DNA of 64,000 nucleotides from Diacronema lutheri (taxonomy: Eukaryota > Haptophyta > Pavlovophyceae > Pavlovales > Pavlovaceae). The translations under genes and the position numbers were made by a program. Below the pieces are notes generated by a model. That model was not told the origin of the DNA. It saw nothing but the letters and a program-made list of their open reading frames with translations, and did not search any database. The stretch spans positions 124,001-188,000 of the forward strand of contig JAGTXO010000011.1 of the NCBI GenBank assembly GCA_019448385.1, in the 5' to 3' direction. Positions within the stretch are counted from its first letter, which is position 1, and each line of letters begins with the position of its first letter. Shown here in pieces: positions 35,524-44,872 of this stretch.

Positions 35524-36303
35524 CCTCTCTCGTCCTTTTCGCCTCTTCCCGCGATCAGAGCTTCTTATTCGCGTACGACATTTTCTGGGTCTTTGGCACG
35601 GAGGTACGCGGTGCTGCCGCGCGACCGCACAGCCGAGTGCAACGCACTGCCGCGCCCTGCAGGAGGGCTGCGCGCGGCGAGGGCTGCGCGCGGCGAGGGC
35701 TGCGCGCGGCGAGGGCTGCGCGCGGCGAGGGCGGACGTGTGTGCGCCTTCGGCCATGCGCTGCAGCGGCGGCCTCCACGCCGCGTGCCATCGCGGACATG
35801 GAAGCACTCTCGCCTCCACGCCGCCCCTGCCTCGCCCTTGCGTGCTCCGCTGCACCTCACGCCCACCGTGTGCGCTGCGTCGCCAGGTGATGGTGACCGT
35901 TGCCAAGGGGATCGACGCGCCGATCAAGCTGCTCTTCCCAAAGCACCTGCGCGCGGACAAGCCCGAGTTCTCTCTGCTCGGCCTCGGCGACATCGTGATC
36001 CCGGGCATCTTCGTCGCCATGATGCTCCGCTTCGACGCGCGACGCGGGCTGCGCGCGCTGCCCTACTTTAAAAGCGGTATGGTAGCGTACGTCCTTGCGC
36101 TGCTCACGACGGTCGGCGTGATGCACTTCTTCGAGGCGGCGCAGCCCGCGCTGCTGTACCTCGTGCCCGGATGCCTCGGCGCTGCCTTCGCGACCGCGGC
36201 GGTCCGCGGTGAGCTCGCGCCGCTCTGGCGCTTCTCGGAGGAGGAGGCGGACGAGGGCGAGGCGGGCACGGAGGGACGCGGCGCGGGCGCCAAGCGCGAG
36301 TGA
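33472..36303 (+). CDS. Fusion of triosephosphate isomerase and signal peptide peptidase
   Basis: Exons 33472-34434, 34621-34846, 35095-35279, 35559-35603 and 35887-36303 give 611 residues. Residues 1-250 are a complete TIM barrel: GGNWKCN with Lys12, IIGHSERR with His93, AYEPVWAIGTG with Glu164, then YGGSVSAANC and FLVGGASL. All catalytic residues are present. Without a stop the same exon continues through a linker of about ten residues into MADWLAYPALGAATLLP (Met259) and a full signal peptide peptidase: QKEAMRFPLYGSAVLVGLYA, FAYDIFWVF with Asp465, LLGLGDIVIPGIF with Asp508, and QPALLYLVP. SPPs are nine-helix intramembrane aspartyl proteases of the ER. Whether one polypeptide is made, or Met259 starts a separate SPP, is open. 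An in-frame GTG-led extension upstream of 33472 has no ATG and was not used. Confidence 0.88.
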
Positions 36304-36717
36304 GCGACCGCGGCCGTTGCGAGCGCCGGCGGGCCGGGCGGCTAGGCGCCCCGGACTGGCGGCTGTACAAAACTGGACACATGCCGCGCTGTGCCAAACG
36401 CGCTGCGAGAAGCGCACTGACGCCAAGCGATTGAAAGCAATGAGCGCCGCCGTTGTGCGAGGGCCACGCAGACAGGCGCAAGGCGGCGCTCGCGCGCCGG
36501 CGCCCACCATGTCACGCCCATCCAGGTCGCACGCGGGTTGGCCGCATGGGCGGCATGCGCATGATGCGCGTGACGCTCGTGAGCGGCGATGGAGGATGCA
36601 GCCGCGGCTGGGTCCGGGCGCTGCCCGAAGCCGCGACGCCGCAACGAACTGCTGTCGACCAGGCCCCTCCCCTGCGCGCAGCCGTGAGTCGCGGACAGTG
36701 CCCACTGCGCGGCGCTT

Positions 36718-36770
<53 letters not shown>

Positions 36771-37006
36771 AAGACCATAGGTCAGAAGGCGGTGACGACG
36801 AGCGACGCCGCCGCGCCGGCGAAGCGCGCGCGCGTGCGTGCCGCGCGCCACTCGCCGCACAAATCGCGGCCGCTGCGCTCCCGCGCAAAGCCTCATCATC
36901 GTGCGTTTCTCCGGATCACTCGCAGTCCGGGCGTACTCGGAGAGAGCGGCCCAGACAGAACGCGAGGGAGGCGCGCTCGGAGGAGGGTGTCGAGGAGCGC
37001 AGCAGG
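36304..37006. other. Intergenic region with 48-base C run
   Basis: No gene is supported in these 703 bp. A C homopolymer covers 36720-36767. The last 100 bp before the LSM14 start (CTCATCATCGTGCGTTTCTC) are less GC-rich and may hold its promoter and 5' leader. Confidence 0.6.
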
Positions 37007-39605
37007 ATGGCGAATCAGCCGTACATAGGCTCGCGCATCATCCTGATCTCGAAGAGCGACATCCGGTATGAGGGCACGCTCCACTCCGTCGACACGGAGC
37101 AGGCTACTGTCGCGCTCAGCAACGGTGCGCGTGCTGCCGCCGTGCGCGCACGAGCAAGAAGCGCACGGCGCGCGCGCGCGCCATGCATGCGGCCGCCGCC
37201 GCACCCGCCTCGTCGCGCGCGTCCGCGCGCGCGCGCGAGCGCGCGCTCTGTACCGCCACGCACGCGCGCTTCTAATGCTCATCTCTCTCGGACGCCCGCC
37301 GGCCACCGCGGCCGCGCGTCGCCGCGCGCCGCGCTTCGACGCCTCTGCACCTCGCGATCGCCTGCCGCGCGCGTTGCGGGGCAGTCCGCTCGCACGGCAC
37401 CGAGGATCGTCGGGTGGACGACGTGATGCTGCCCTCCGACCAGGTCTACAAGTACATCATCTTCCGCGGCTCGGACATCAAGGACTTGCAGGTCTGCGAG
37501 ACGCCCGGCGACGCGGAGACGCTGCCCGCGCCGCCCGCGCCCGCGCCGACGCCCGCGCCGGCACCGACGCCGGTCTACGCGCAGCCACCAATGCCGGTGC
37601 AGCCGCCGCCCGTGCGCCAGCCGCCGCCGGCCGCGCCGCTGCTCGGAGCGTACGGTGGCTTCACCCAGCCGCCATGCGGTTTTGCGCAGCCGCCGCCGGG
37701 CTGCTCGCTGTACGCAACGCCGGCCTCGCAGGCGGCGCAGCAGCCAGCTGTGCATGGCGCGCCGTCCGCGCAGATGCCCGCCGCGAGCAGCGCTGCCGTT
37801 GGCGGAATGCCGACGCCTGCGCGCGTGCCGGCCTATGCATACGGGCTGCAGCAGCAGCAGCCGCGCGGCATGGAAATGCCGGCGGCCACGCGGCAGATGC
37901 AGCCGGTGGCCCAGCAGCAGCCGCAGCCGCAGCAGCAGCAGCAGCAGCAGCAGCCGCCGTACTCGCAGCCGACGCAGCCGACGCAGCTCGCGCAGCCGCC
38001 CAAGCCGCGCGCGCCGCCCCCCTCATGGGCGGCCGCCGCCAAGCCGCAATCCACCGCGCCCGCTGCGCAGCCTGGCGTGCGGCCGGCCGCCAACGCCGGC
38101 GCCAACCCCGGCGCGCCGCCGCGCGCCGGCACCGCCCCGCGCGCGCCGCCCGGCTCGGGTGCACATCTCCTCGCGCGCAGCGGCGGCTCGCGCGGCAATG
38201 GCGTCGCGGTCGATGACGAATTCGACTTCTCGGCGATGAACGCGCGCTTTGCCAAGGCGGACGTCGGCGGCGGCGGCGGCGCGATGACGGGCGGCGTTGG
38301 TGGCGCTGCCAACGCCGGCGCGCGCGCCGCCGCCGGCGCGCTTTCGGATCCATTCGCCGCGCTCGGTATTGATCCGAATCGAATCACTTACTCCAAGGCC
38401 AACTCATTCTTTGACAATTTGGGCGACGACGCCTCATCGCGCCCAACGCGGGTGAGCGCGCGCGCGCGCCCGCGCGCGCGCCGGATGCACGGTGCTGGCC
38501 CGCCAAGTGCACTGCCCTCCCGCGGTGGATGCACGGTGCTGGCCCGCCAGGTGCACTGCACTCCCGCGGTGGATGCACGGTGCTGGCCCGCCAAGTGCAC
38601 TGCCCTCCCGCGGTGGATGCACGGTGCTGGCCCGCCAGGTGCACTGCCCTCCCGCGGTGGATGCACGGTGCTGGCCCGCCAAGTGCACTGCCCTCCCGCG
38701 GTGGATGCACGGTGCTGGCCCGCCAGGTGCACTGCCCTCCCGAGGTGGCGCGCGCGCGCGCTGAGGTTGGCTCGCATGCCGCGCCCTGCCGCGCCGCGCC
38801 CCGCGCCGCGCGGCGCACCAGGGCGCCGACCAGCGGCGCGTCGACACTGAGACCTTTGGCGAGCAGCCTGCGCAACGCGCGGGTGCGGGCGGCGGCGGCT
38901 CGCGCGTGCCGCTCGGCGGCGGCGGCTCGCGCGGGCGCGGGAACGGCGCGGGCGCTGGCCGTGGGTACGGGCGCGCAGGCTGGCAGCAGGCTGGCGCCGG
39001 CGCGCCGGCCGGCGGCGGCGGGCGCGGCGGGCGCGGCGCGCTCGGGGGGTACAGGCACGCGAACGTCGCAGCAGCCGGCGGCGTTGGCGGCGCGGCGTTC
39101 GGCGGCGCGGGCGCGGGTGGTTACGCCTCGGGCACCGGCGGCGGCGGCGGCGGGGGACGCGGCGATGGCGTCCGGGTGAGCGCGCGTTGCGCAACGCATC
39201 GCCGTCGCGTTGGGTGCCCGCCGCGTCGCCGGGCGCGGCCGTTGGTAACCGTCAGCTGCCCTTCTCCGCCCATGCGCGCAGTCCGGCACGCATGCGCGCA
39301 GTCCGGAGCCCATGCGCGCAGTCCGGAGCACATGCGCGCAGTCCGGCGCCCATGCGCGCAGTCCGGCGCTCATGCGCGCTCGGCGCGTTGCACCCCAGTG
39401 CGAGCCTCGCGCCTGGCGGTGCGTGCGCACGCCGCTCACGGCATGGCTGCGCGCGCCTCCGCGCGCCACGCGCCGCCTTGCTGCGCAGAGCCGCGGCCGT
39501 GGTGGGTGGGTGACGGCCGGTGACGGGCGCGGGCGTGCCAGCGGCTCCTCGTTCGGCGGGCGCGGGCGCGGGCGCGGCGCTGCGCCGGTGACCGCCGGCG
39601 CATGA
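37007..39605 (+). CDS. LSM14: LSM14/Scd6/RAP55-type mRNP protein
   Basis: Exons 37007-37124, 37385-38451, 38834-39175 and 39489-39605 give 547 residues. The LSm14 domain is clear: [37 protein letters not shown] across intron 1, and [17 protein letters not shown] Pro/Gln-rich linker with a poly-Gln run follows. The FDF motif ([16 protein letters not shown]), the FFD box ([11 protein letters not shown]) and the TFG box ([11 protein letters not shown], starting exon 3) appear in the family order. The C-terminus is RGG-rich ([11 protein letters not shown]). LSM14 proteins bind capped mRNA, eIF4E/4E-T and DDX6 in P-bodies and repress translation. Introns 2 and 3 are minisatellites. Identity very confident. 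Confidence 0.95.
38483..38746 (+). repeat. 44-bp tandem repeat in LSM14 intron 2
   Basis: Six units start at 38483, 38527, 38571, 38615, 38659 and 38703, exactly 44 bp apart (GGATGCACGGTGCTGGCCCG...). Odd copies read CCAAGTGCAC and even copies CCAGGTGCAC, so the array is really an 88-bp dimer repeated three times, and every second unit contains a CAG/GTGCAC donor-like site. Confidence 0.93.
39271..39380 (+). repeat. 20-bp tandem repeat in LSM14 intron 3
   Basis: Six units beginning CATGCGCGCA start at 39271, 39291, 39311, 39331, 39351 and 39371, spaced exactly 20 bp; most continue GTCCGG. Confidence 0.92.
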
Positions 39606-40064
39606 GTGCTGTGTGGTCCGCACTGAGGGCAGGCGCGGACGCCGGACGGGCTTCGCGGCTGGGCGCTGCGCGGCTCGCGCGCTGCGCGTGCGCTCGTAAG
39701 CCGCGACCGCGTGCGCACGAAGTGCTCCCAGCGGCGGCGCGGCCGGTGGCGGCGCGCGCGCACGCACGCGGGCAGCCACCGTCTGGCTGCCCGGACGCGC
39801 GCGGAGACGGCAAGCGTGGCCGTCGCATGCACAGGTGACAGGAAGGGGTCCCAGTCGGCCCAAGCTTTCGGCGGGGAAGCGGCGGAGGGGAGCAGTCGTT
39901 GGGATCGCCGCTCAGCTCGCGCCGGCCGGCGCGCGTGCTGCTGCCGCGTATCGGCCGCCGGCCGCCGCGGTCAGTGGCCAATTGCTGAACCGGAGCGCGG
40001 CCACAAAAAGCGTACAAAGCCAAAAAGGAGTTAAAAGGACTAAAGGACTCTCTAGTAACGCAAC
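39606..40064. other. Intergenic region, nothing recognised
   Basis: These 459 bp separate LSM14 from the coiled-coil gene in the same orientation. The last 80 bp are A-rich (aaaaagcgtacaaagccaaa) and likely contain the promoter or 5' leader of the next gene. Confidence 0.6.
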
Positions 40065-40853
40065 ATGCAACACGTATCGTCCGCCATCGTGACGGTTTCC
40101 GTACAGCGGCGGCAGGGCCTACTTGGCGCTCGTCGCTGCACGCGAGCGAGCCGTCCGCGCGCCGCGGCCATGGAGCCGTACGCAGATGAGTCGGCGTTCT
40201 CCAACCAAGCGCTGTCGGCCAAACTGTCGGAGAAGCGCGCCGAGCAGGACCTTGAGCTGCTGCGGAATCGGATCCGGATGCTGCGCATGGAGGAGGCCAA
40301 GGCCAAAGCCAAGGTGGGCGAGACGAAAAAGCGGCAGGAGGAGATTCTCGCGGTGCGCGCGCGCAATGAGCAGCACGCGCAGCGCCGCGCCGAGCAGCGC
40401 TTCATGGACGACGAGAAGCTCCGCCGCCAGCGCGAGGAGCGGCTGACGAAAAAGACGGAGGAGAAGCTCGCCGTCAAGGCGCGCTTCGACCAGATGTACG
40501 CGGCGCGGCGGGAGGAGGCGGTGAAGCGCAAGGAGGAGGAGGCGCAGAATGAGCGCATGCTCCGCTCGCTCCGCGACGAGGAGGTTGCCAAGGCGCAGCA
40601 GCGGCGCGAGCAGATCCTTGCGCAGCAGCGGCGGGCGCAGTCCGAGCTCGGCCGGCAGCGGCAGGAGCAGCAGCAGGCGCTCATCCACAACTTCTTAAAA
40701 ATGATCGCGGACGAGGAGGCGCGGCGGCGTGAGATCGAGGCCGAGATCAGCGAGATGGAGAAGGACGAGCTCGAGCAGATCGAAAAGCTCCGCCGGCTGC
40801 AGGACGAGCAGCGCCAATCCTTTGACGAGCTCGAGTTTGCGCTTGCACAGTGA
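40065..40853 (+). CDS. Short coiled-coil protein
   Basis: An intronless frame of 262 residues. The ATG at 40170 (gccATGG context, MEPYADESAFSNQALSAKL) is the more likely start; the ATG at 40065 adds a basic 35-residue leader (MQHVSSAIVTVSVQRRQG) that could be a targeting sequence. From about residue 50 nearly the whole chain is charged coiled coil (QEEILAVRARNEQHAQRR, KTEEKLAVKARFDQMYAARR), ending FDELEFALAQ. It resembles small flagellar-associated coiled-coil proteins, but no orthologue is named. It is convergent with the NAP gene. Confidence 0.75.
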   Translation: MQHVSSAIVTVSVQRRQGLLGARRCTRASRPRAAAMEPYADESAFSNQALSAKLSEKRAEQDLELLRNRIRMLRMEEAKAKAKVGETKKRQEEILAVRARNEQHAQRRAEQRFMDDEKLRRQREERLTKKTEEKLAVKARFDQMYAARREEAVKRKEEEAQNERMLRSLRDEEVAKAQQRREQILAQQRRAQSELGRQRQEQQQALIHNFLKMIADEEARRREIEAEISEMEKDELEQIEKLRRLQDEQRQSFDELEFALAQ

Positions 40854-40875
40854 CTCGTCCGTCTGGTCTCGCCCC

Positions 40876-40934
<59 letters not shown>

Positions 40935-41096
40935 TCTCTGGGAGGGGCTTGAGTCGAGGGAACCGCAATGTGTCACACATCCACGAGACCATGACTGTCC
41001 ATGACCCACCGCACAGGCAAGGCAAGTGCATTGAGCACGGCAGCGCGCATTGCGAGTGTGACAGTTCAGACAGTCGGCGCGTCATCGCCCGGTCGC
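40854..41096. repeat. Convergent 3' region with 56-base C run
   Basis: The stretch between the stops of the coiled-coil gene (+) and the NAP gene (-) contains a C homopolymer at 40877-40932 followed by CTCTCTCTGGGAGGGG. Confidence 0.7.
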
Positions 41097-42385
41097 TCAC
41101 TCGTCCCCGTCCTCCTCGATCACGGCCGCCCATTCGGCCGCGTTGGGCACAAGCTCGTCGCGAAACGTGAGCGTCATGCGCAGGTCCTCAAGGTGCGCCT
41201 CGACCTGCGACTCGCGCGCACCGCCGGCGCCGTCGTCGCCGCCGGAGCCTCCGGAGAGCGCGCCGCCGCTCGGTCCGTCGCCGCCCGCGTTTGCAAAGTC
41301 GGCGTCGTCAAAGTCGAACACGCGCGACGCGAAGAAGTGGAAGAAGGACGGCACGGCCTCGAGCGCCTTCACCTTGCGGTTCTGCCGCTTCGAGTGCTTG
41401 GCCACAGCCTACAGGGCGCGGGAGCGCGGCGCGAGAAGGGATAGACAGTTGGCGCTCCGGGCCAGTTGGGAGTGGGCAGCGCACCAGTGCGCCGCAAAAA
41501 AAAAATCCCCAAAATAGGGAAAAACTCAGAAAAAAGTGGGCAGCGCACGGGGGTGGGGGGGCAGTGCCGCATGCGCTGGCGAGTGCGCGCGCCCGCGCAC
41601 GGCCGCTCGACTGCGTGACGAGGCGCGGGGCAACCGGGGGTGGACAGGGCGAAGGGGAGAGGGGGGGCATGGCGCTGCGGCCGAGGGTATGCGCGTGCTG
41701 AGGGTGGCGATGGCATGCACCGCGCAGCCGACGCGCGCACCCGGTGCGTCACGTCTTTGCCAGCTCGCCAGCTGATGGCGCAGCCCTGCGTAGCGGCCGG
41801 GTAGCCGTCCTCGAGCCACACGACCTTGCGCAACTCGCGCTCATCAAAGTACGGGTTTGGTGCAAACGCGAATACCAGCTCAAAACCTGGCAGCTCGCCC
41901 ACGTCATCAGACGCGTCCGGCGCGTCGCCCGCGCGGCCCGCGCGGCCGCCGGGTGCGCGCGCGCGCTCGCGCTCGCCCGGACCAAACTTGATGCACTGTA
42001 CATCCTGCAGGTACTCGAGGATGGGTGCGTCCGCCTCCGTCACCGCGTCGCGCAGCGCCTCGTGCTCGGTGATCGCCGTCAACCAGAAACCCGGGATGCC
42101 CGGCTCGGGCTCGTCCGTCGTGGGCGCAAAGCTCGCGAGGTAGTGCTCGAGCGGCTTTGCCTCGTCGGGCGTGGGCTCGCTGCGGCCCGATACGATCTCG
42201 GCACGGCGCGCAAGGATTGGCGCCAGCTTCGCGTCGTACTCAAGCTGCAGCGCCTCCACCTTGCCCGCGAGCTCGTCGCAGAGCGCCGTGTGGCGCTCGT
42301 GCAGGAAGCGGACGGCGTCGATGCGCCGCATGATGGCCGGGTGCTCCTCGAGCGGCTCGTCGTCAAAGTCGGGATCGCTGTCCAT
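41097..42385 (-). CDS. Nucleosome assembly protein (NAP family histone chaperone)
   Basis: Exons 42385-41741 and 41408-41097 give 318 residues. The family core is clear: a long N-terminal dimerisation helix (ALCDELAGKVEALQLEYDAK), then GIPGFWLTAITEHEALRDAV, PILEYLQDVQCIKFGP, FELVFAFAPNPYFDERELRK and CAISWRAGKDVTHR, joined across the intron to AVAKHSKRQNRKVKALEAVP and SFFHFFASRVFDF. The C-terminus is Gly/Asp/Glu-rich, as in NAP1/SET proteins that carry H2A-H2B. An upstream in-frame ATG at 42493 would add a basic leader (MAHLRPFLGRLGARARAPLG) resembling a mitochondrial presequence; I prefer 42385 (MDSDPDFDDEPLEEH). The 332-bp intron has no repeats but contains a short A-rich patch. Confidence 0.9.
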
Positions 42386-43165
42386 CGGCTTGACAGGCGG
42401 CCGGACTGACCCGCTGAGCGCGCGCGTCGCGAAGCCGAGCGGGGCGCGCGCGCGCGCACCGAGCCGGCCTAGGAAGGGACGGAGGTGCGCCATCACGTGG
42501 CCTTGTCCGCTGTGCGGACCTTCTATGGTGAACGCAGAGATGTTGCGAGCGCGGTCGCAAATTGCAGCTGGAAGTCGAAGCGATGCGAGGTTATGGGTAC
42601 TGGTTCGCGATGAAAGTGCCCCGGCGGCGCGGATCGACGACGCCACGGCGACGTTGCGCGTGGGCGGCGAACTGCATCCTGCCCATTGCGGCGCAGATCG
42701 ACGACCTATCCGCCGCGCTCAAGGCGTGCGCGCGCGCGCGCGAGGGCGTGCGCGCGGCGCGCGGCCTCGCGCGCGCGACCCCGCACGCAGGGCCGGAACT
42801 GCTCGCCGCGGCTGGGCGCGGCGGCGCCGATGCGGCGCAGGGCGTGCGCTCGCTGCTCGGCTGCACGCGACGCCTGCCCACCGTGCTCTTCTGCGCACCC
42901 GCTGTCACGGCCACGTTGGCGGCGCGCCCGTTCGGGCTGCTCGTCGCCGACTGGGCGGCCGGCGGCGCTTGTACGGTACGATTTTGCGCAGTTCGACGAG
43001 ACGACCACGGGCCGGCGGCGGCTCTAGTGCGCGCGCGCTGCCTGCGACGGGCACTCGTGCCGCCGCCGTCACCGCGCGTGGTGATGCCGGCGCGCGCGGC
43101 GATGTCGGCGAGCGCGTGCGCGTGGCGCCAAGCTCGCGCCCTAGGGCGAGCCCGCGCGCGAGGAC
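42386..43165. other. Region between NAP and the Fanzor-like remnant
   Basis: No confident gene. A frame from an ATG at 42610 (MKVPRRRGSTTPRRRCAWA, then LPTVLFCAPAVTATLAARPF) may be the decayed N-terminal half of the Fanzor-like gene that follows, but I see no recognisable domain in it. Confidence 0.4.
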
Positions 43166-44320
43166 ATGCACGCGGCGGGCGCGCCGACCGCGCCGGCCGC
43201 CGGCGAGGCGGTCGCTTGCATACGCCGTCGCCGAGCACGCCGTGACGACAGTTCTCGTGCCAAAGACGCAGGCGCCGGCCGGTCGTTCGTACATTCACAA
43301 GCGGCGCGGCGCCAGGCAAACGGGCGCATTGCCATCGCTCTCGGCTCCGAGCTGTGGCGCGTGATTGGCGAAGAGGGGAGGGTCATCGTCGCGGTCGACC
43401 CGAAGATGGGCAACTTCTCGACGTCATCCGACGCACGTCGGACGGGCGGCCGTCCCGCGCTAGGTCACGCAGCGCGTGCGCGCCCCGACGGGCTTCGCGT
43501 TCGCGAGCGAGACGACCAAGATGAGCGCGGCGCGGCAGAGCGTGCGCCCGGTTGGGCGCGGCAAGGAATTGTGTACGAAGAGGCGGGCGAGGTGCGGGTC
43601 GGCGAAGCGCATAATGCCAAGCTGGGGGGGGGGGATGGGGGGGGGGGGGGCGGGGGGATGGGGGGGGGCGGGGAATTGGGGGGGGGGGGGGGTTGGACGC
43701 GGGCAAGCTCCTCGACTGCCACCATGCCGCGACGCTACGACAAGGACGCGCGCCGCCGCCAAGGCGCTCATCGAGATGCCCTGGGTCGGCGGCGTGGCGA
43801 GCGACCAGCTGCTCGTGTGCGTGGGCAAGTTGCTGCACAACCACGAGGGCGCGCAGCGCAAGGGGGCGCGCCGCCCGCCATCCAGGTCGGGCTGCTGCGC
43901 GAGCTGCGGTGGCGCGGCGTCGCGGCCGTCTTCATGCCCGAGCCGCACACGCCCATGCACTGCTCGACGCCGCGGCTCGCCAATGGCGATCAGCTGAAGT
44001 CGCTTATGACCAAGGCCGCGGGCGGCAAGCGAACGGTGCACGCGCTCGTCGTCTGCCCGGCGTGCAACGGCGGCAAGAAGACCGTGCACCGCGGCTACAA
44101 CGCCGCGCGCAATATCTTTGTCGACGTGCACAACTTGGCCGCGCACGTCGTGAAACACACCGTCACCTCGACGCCCGAGCGCCTTGCCCTCGTGCTAGCA
44201 GTGGCAGGGCGACGAGGCCGAGGCGCGGCCGTGGCCGACGGCGGCGACGGCGGCGACGAGGGCGACGCTGCCGGCAACGATGATGTTGTCGGGGGACGGA
44301 GCCGCCGGCGGGACGGCTGA
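43166..44320 (+). pseudogene. Fanzor/TnpB-like RNA-guided nuclease remnant
   Basis: One open frame of 384 residues contains pieces in the order of a Fanzor (eukaryotic TnpB) nuclease. VIVAVDPKMGNFSTSSD matches the RuvC-I region, where DPG is usual. GLLRELRWRGVAAVFMPEPH followed by TPMHCSTP matches the usual VVxVDEFRTSxxCSxC block. KRTVHALVVCPACNGG and TVHRGYNAARNIF match the zinc-finger/RuvC-III block that normally reads CxxC...RDxNAARNI. Key positions have changed: G instead of D in RuvC-III, one Cys of the first zinc pair is gone, and K replaces G after the RuvC-I Asp. The middle part reads better in another frame (ALIEMPWVGGVASDQLLVCV, about 43770-43850), so there is at least one frameshift, near a G run. 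A poly-G stretch at 43626-43693 may be an intron. Judged inactive. Confidence 0.55.
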
Positions 44321-44872
44321 GGCAATCGTGCGGCGCGGCGAGCGCGTCACACGCTCCGCAGCGAGCCGCGCGCGGCTGGAGCCGCGCATTGCGCAGCGCG
44401 CGCGCGCGCACCACGGCCCGCCGTGCCCCCGCGCGCCGCGACGACTGGTCTGCGTCGCAGCCGCGTTGGCCCCCTTGCGCCGTCAACTGTGCTTGCGCGG
44501 ACGCTGGGCCGCGACAGGTTGGCGCGCGCCGCCGCGCGCCGCCGCTGCGGCCGCCGTTCTCCGGCGTGCGTGCGGCGCCTGCTCCGTTGACGACTCGAGC
44601 CGCTGCGCGCCGCTCGACTTCGCGCCGCATCACGCGCCGCGCGCGCCACGTCGCGTGCCTCATTTGAGCGCTCGCCAATTGAAGAGGTTCCTCGCGAAGA
44701 CCTCCATCCGAACGGCCCGCGCTTTACTCGGGCTTCCCATGGGCGCCATTTTCGGAAAGGTGGTCGAGACCCCTGTATGAACAAGGTGATCAGAAGGAAA
44801 AGAATAAATGGAAATCCGACGGTTTTGAAATCACGAAGTGAGGAGGAAGCCTTGCCCAATGCCGTGACTTGC
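44321..44872. other. Intergenic region, nothing recognised
   Basis: About 550 bp between the Fanzor-like remnant and the SPX-RING gene. The 3' part (44750-44840) is markedly AT-richer (gaaaagaataaatggaaatc) and is a plausible promoter. An ATG at 44777 is in frame with the SPX gene but would place non-SPX residues before the domain. Confidence 0.55.

Noticed and set aside
38483-38746. Regularly spaced repeats considered as a CRISPR-like array
   Set aside because: The units are contiguous with no unique spacers, lie in an intron, and the genome is eukaryotic.
42562-43245. Frame upstream of the Fanzor-like remnant as a separate gene
   Set aside because: No recognisable domain, no clear splice structure, and the frames change repeatedly; at most a decayed N-terminal part.
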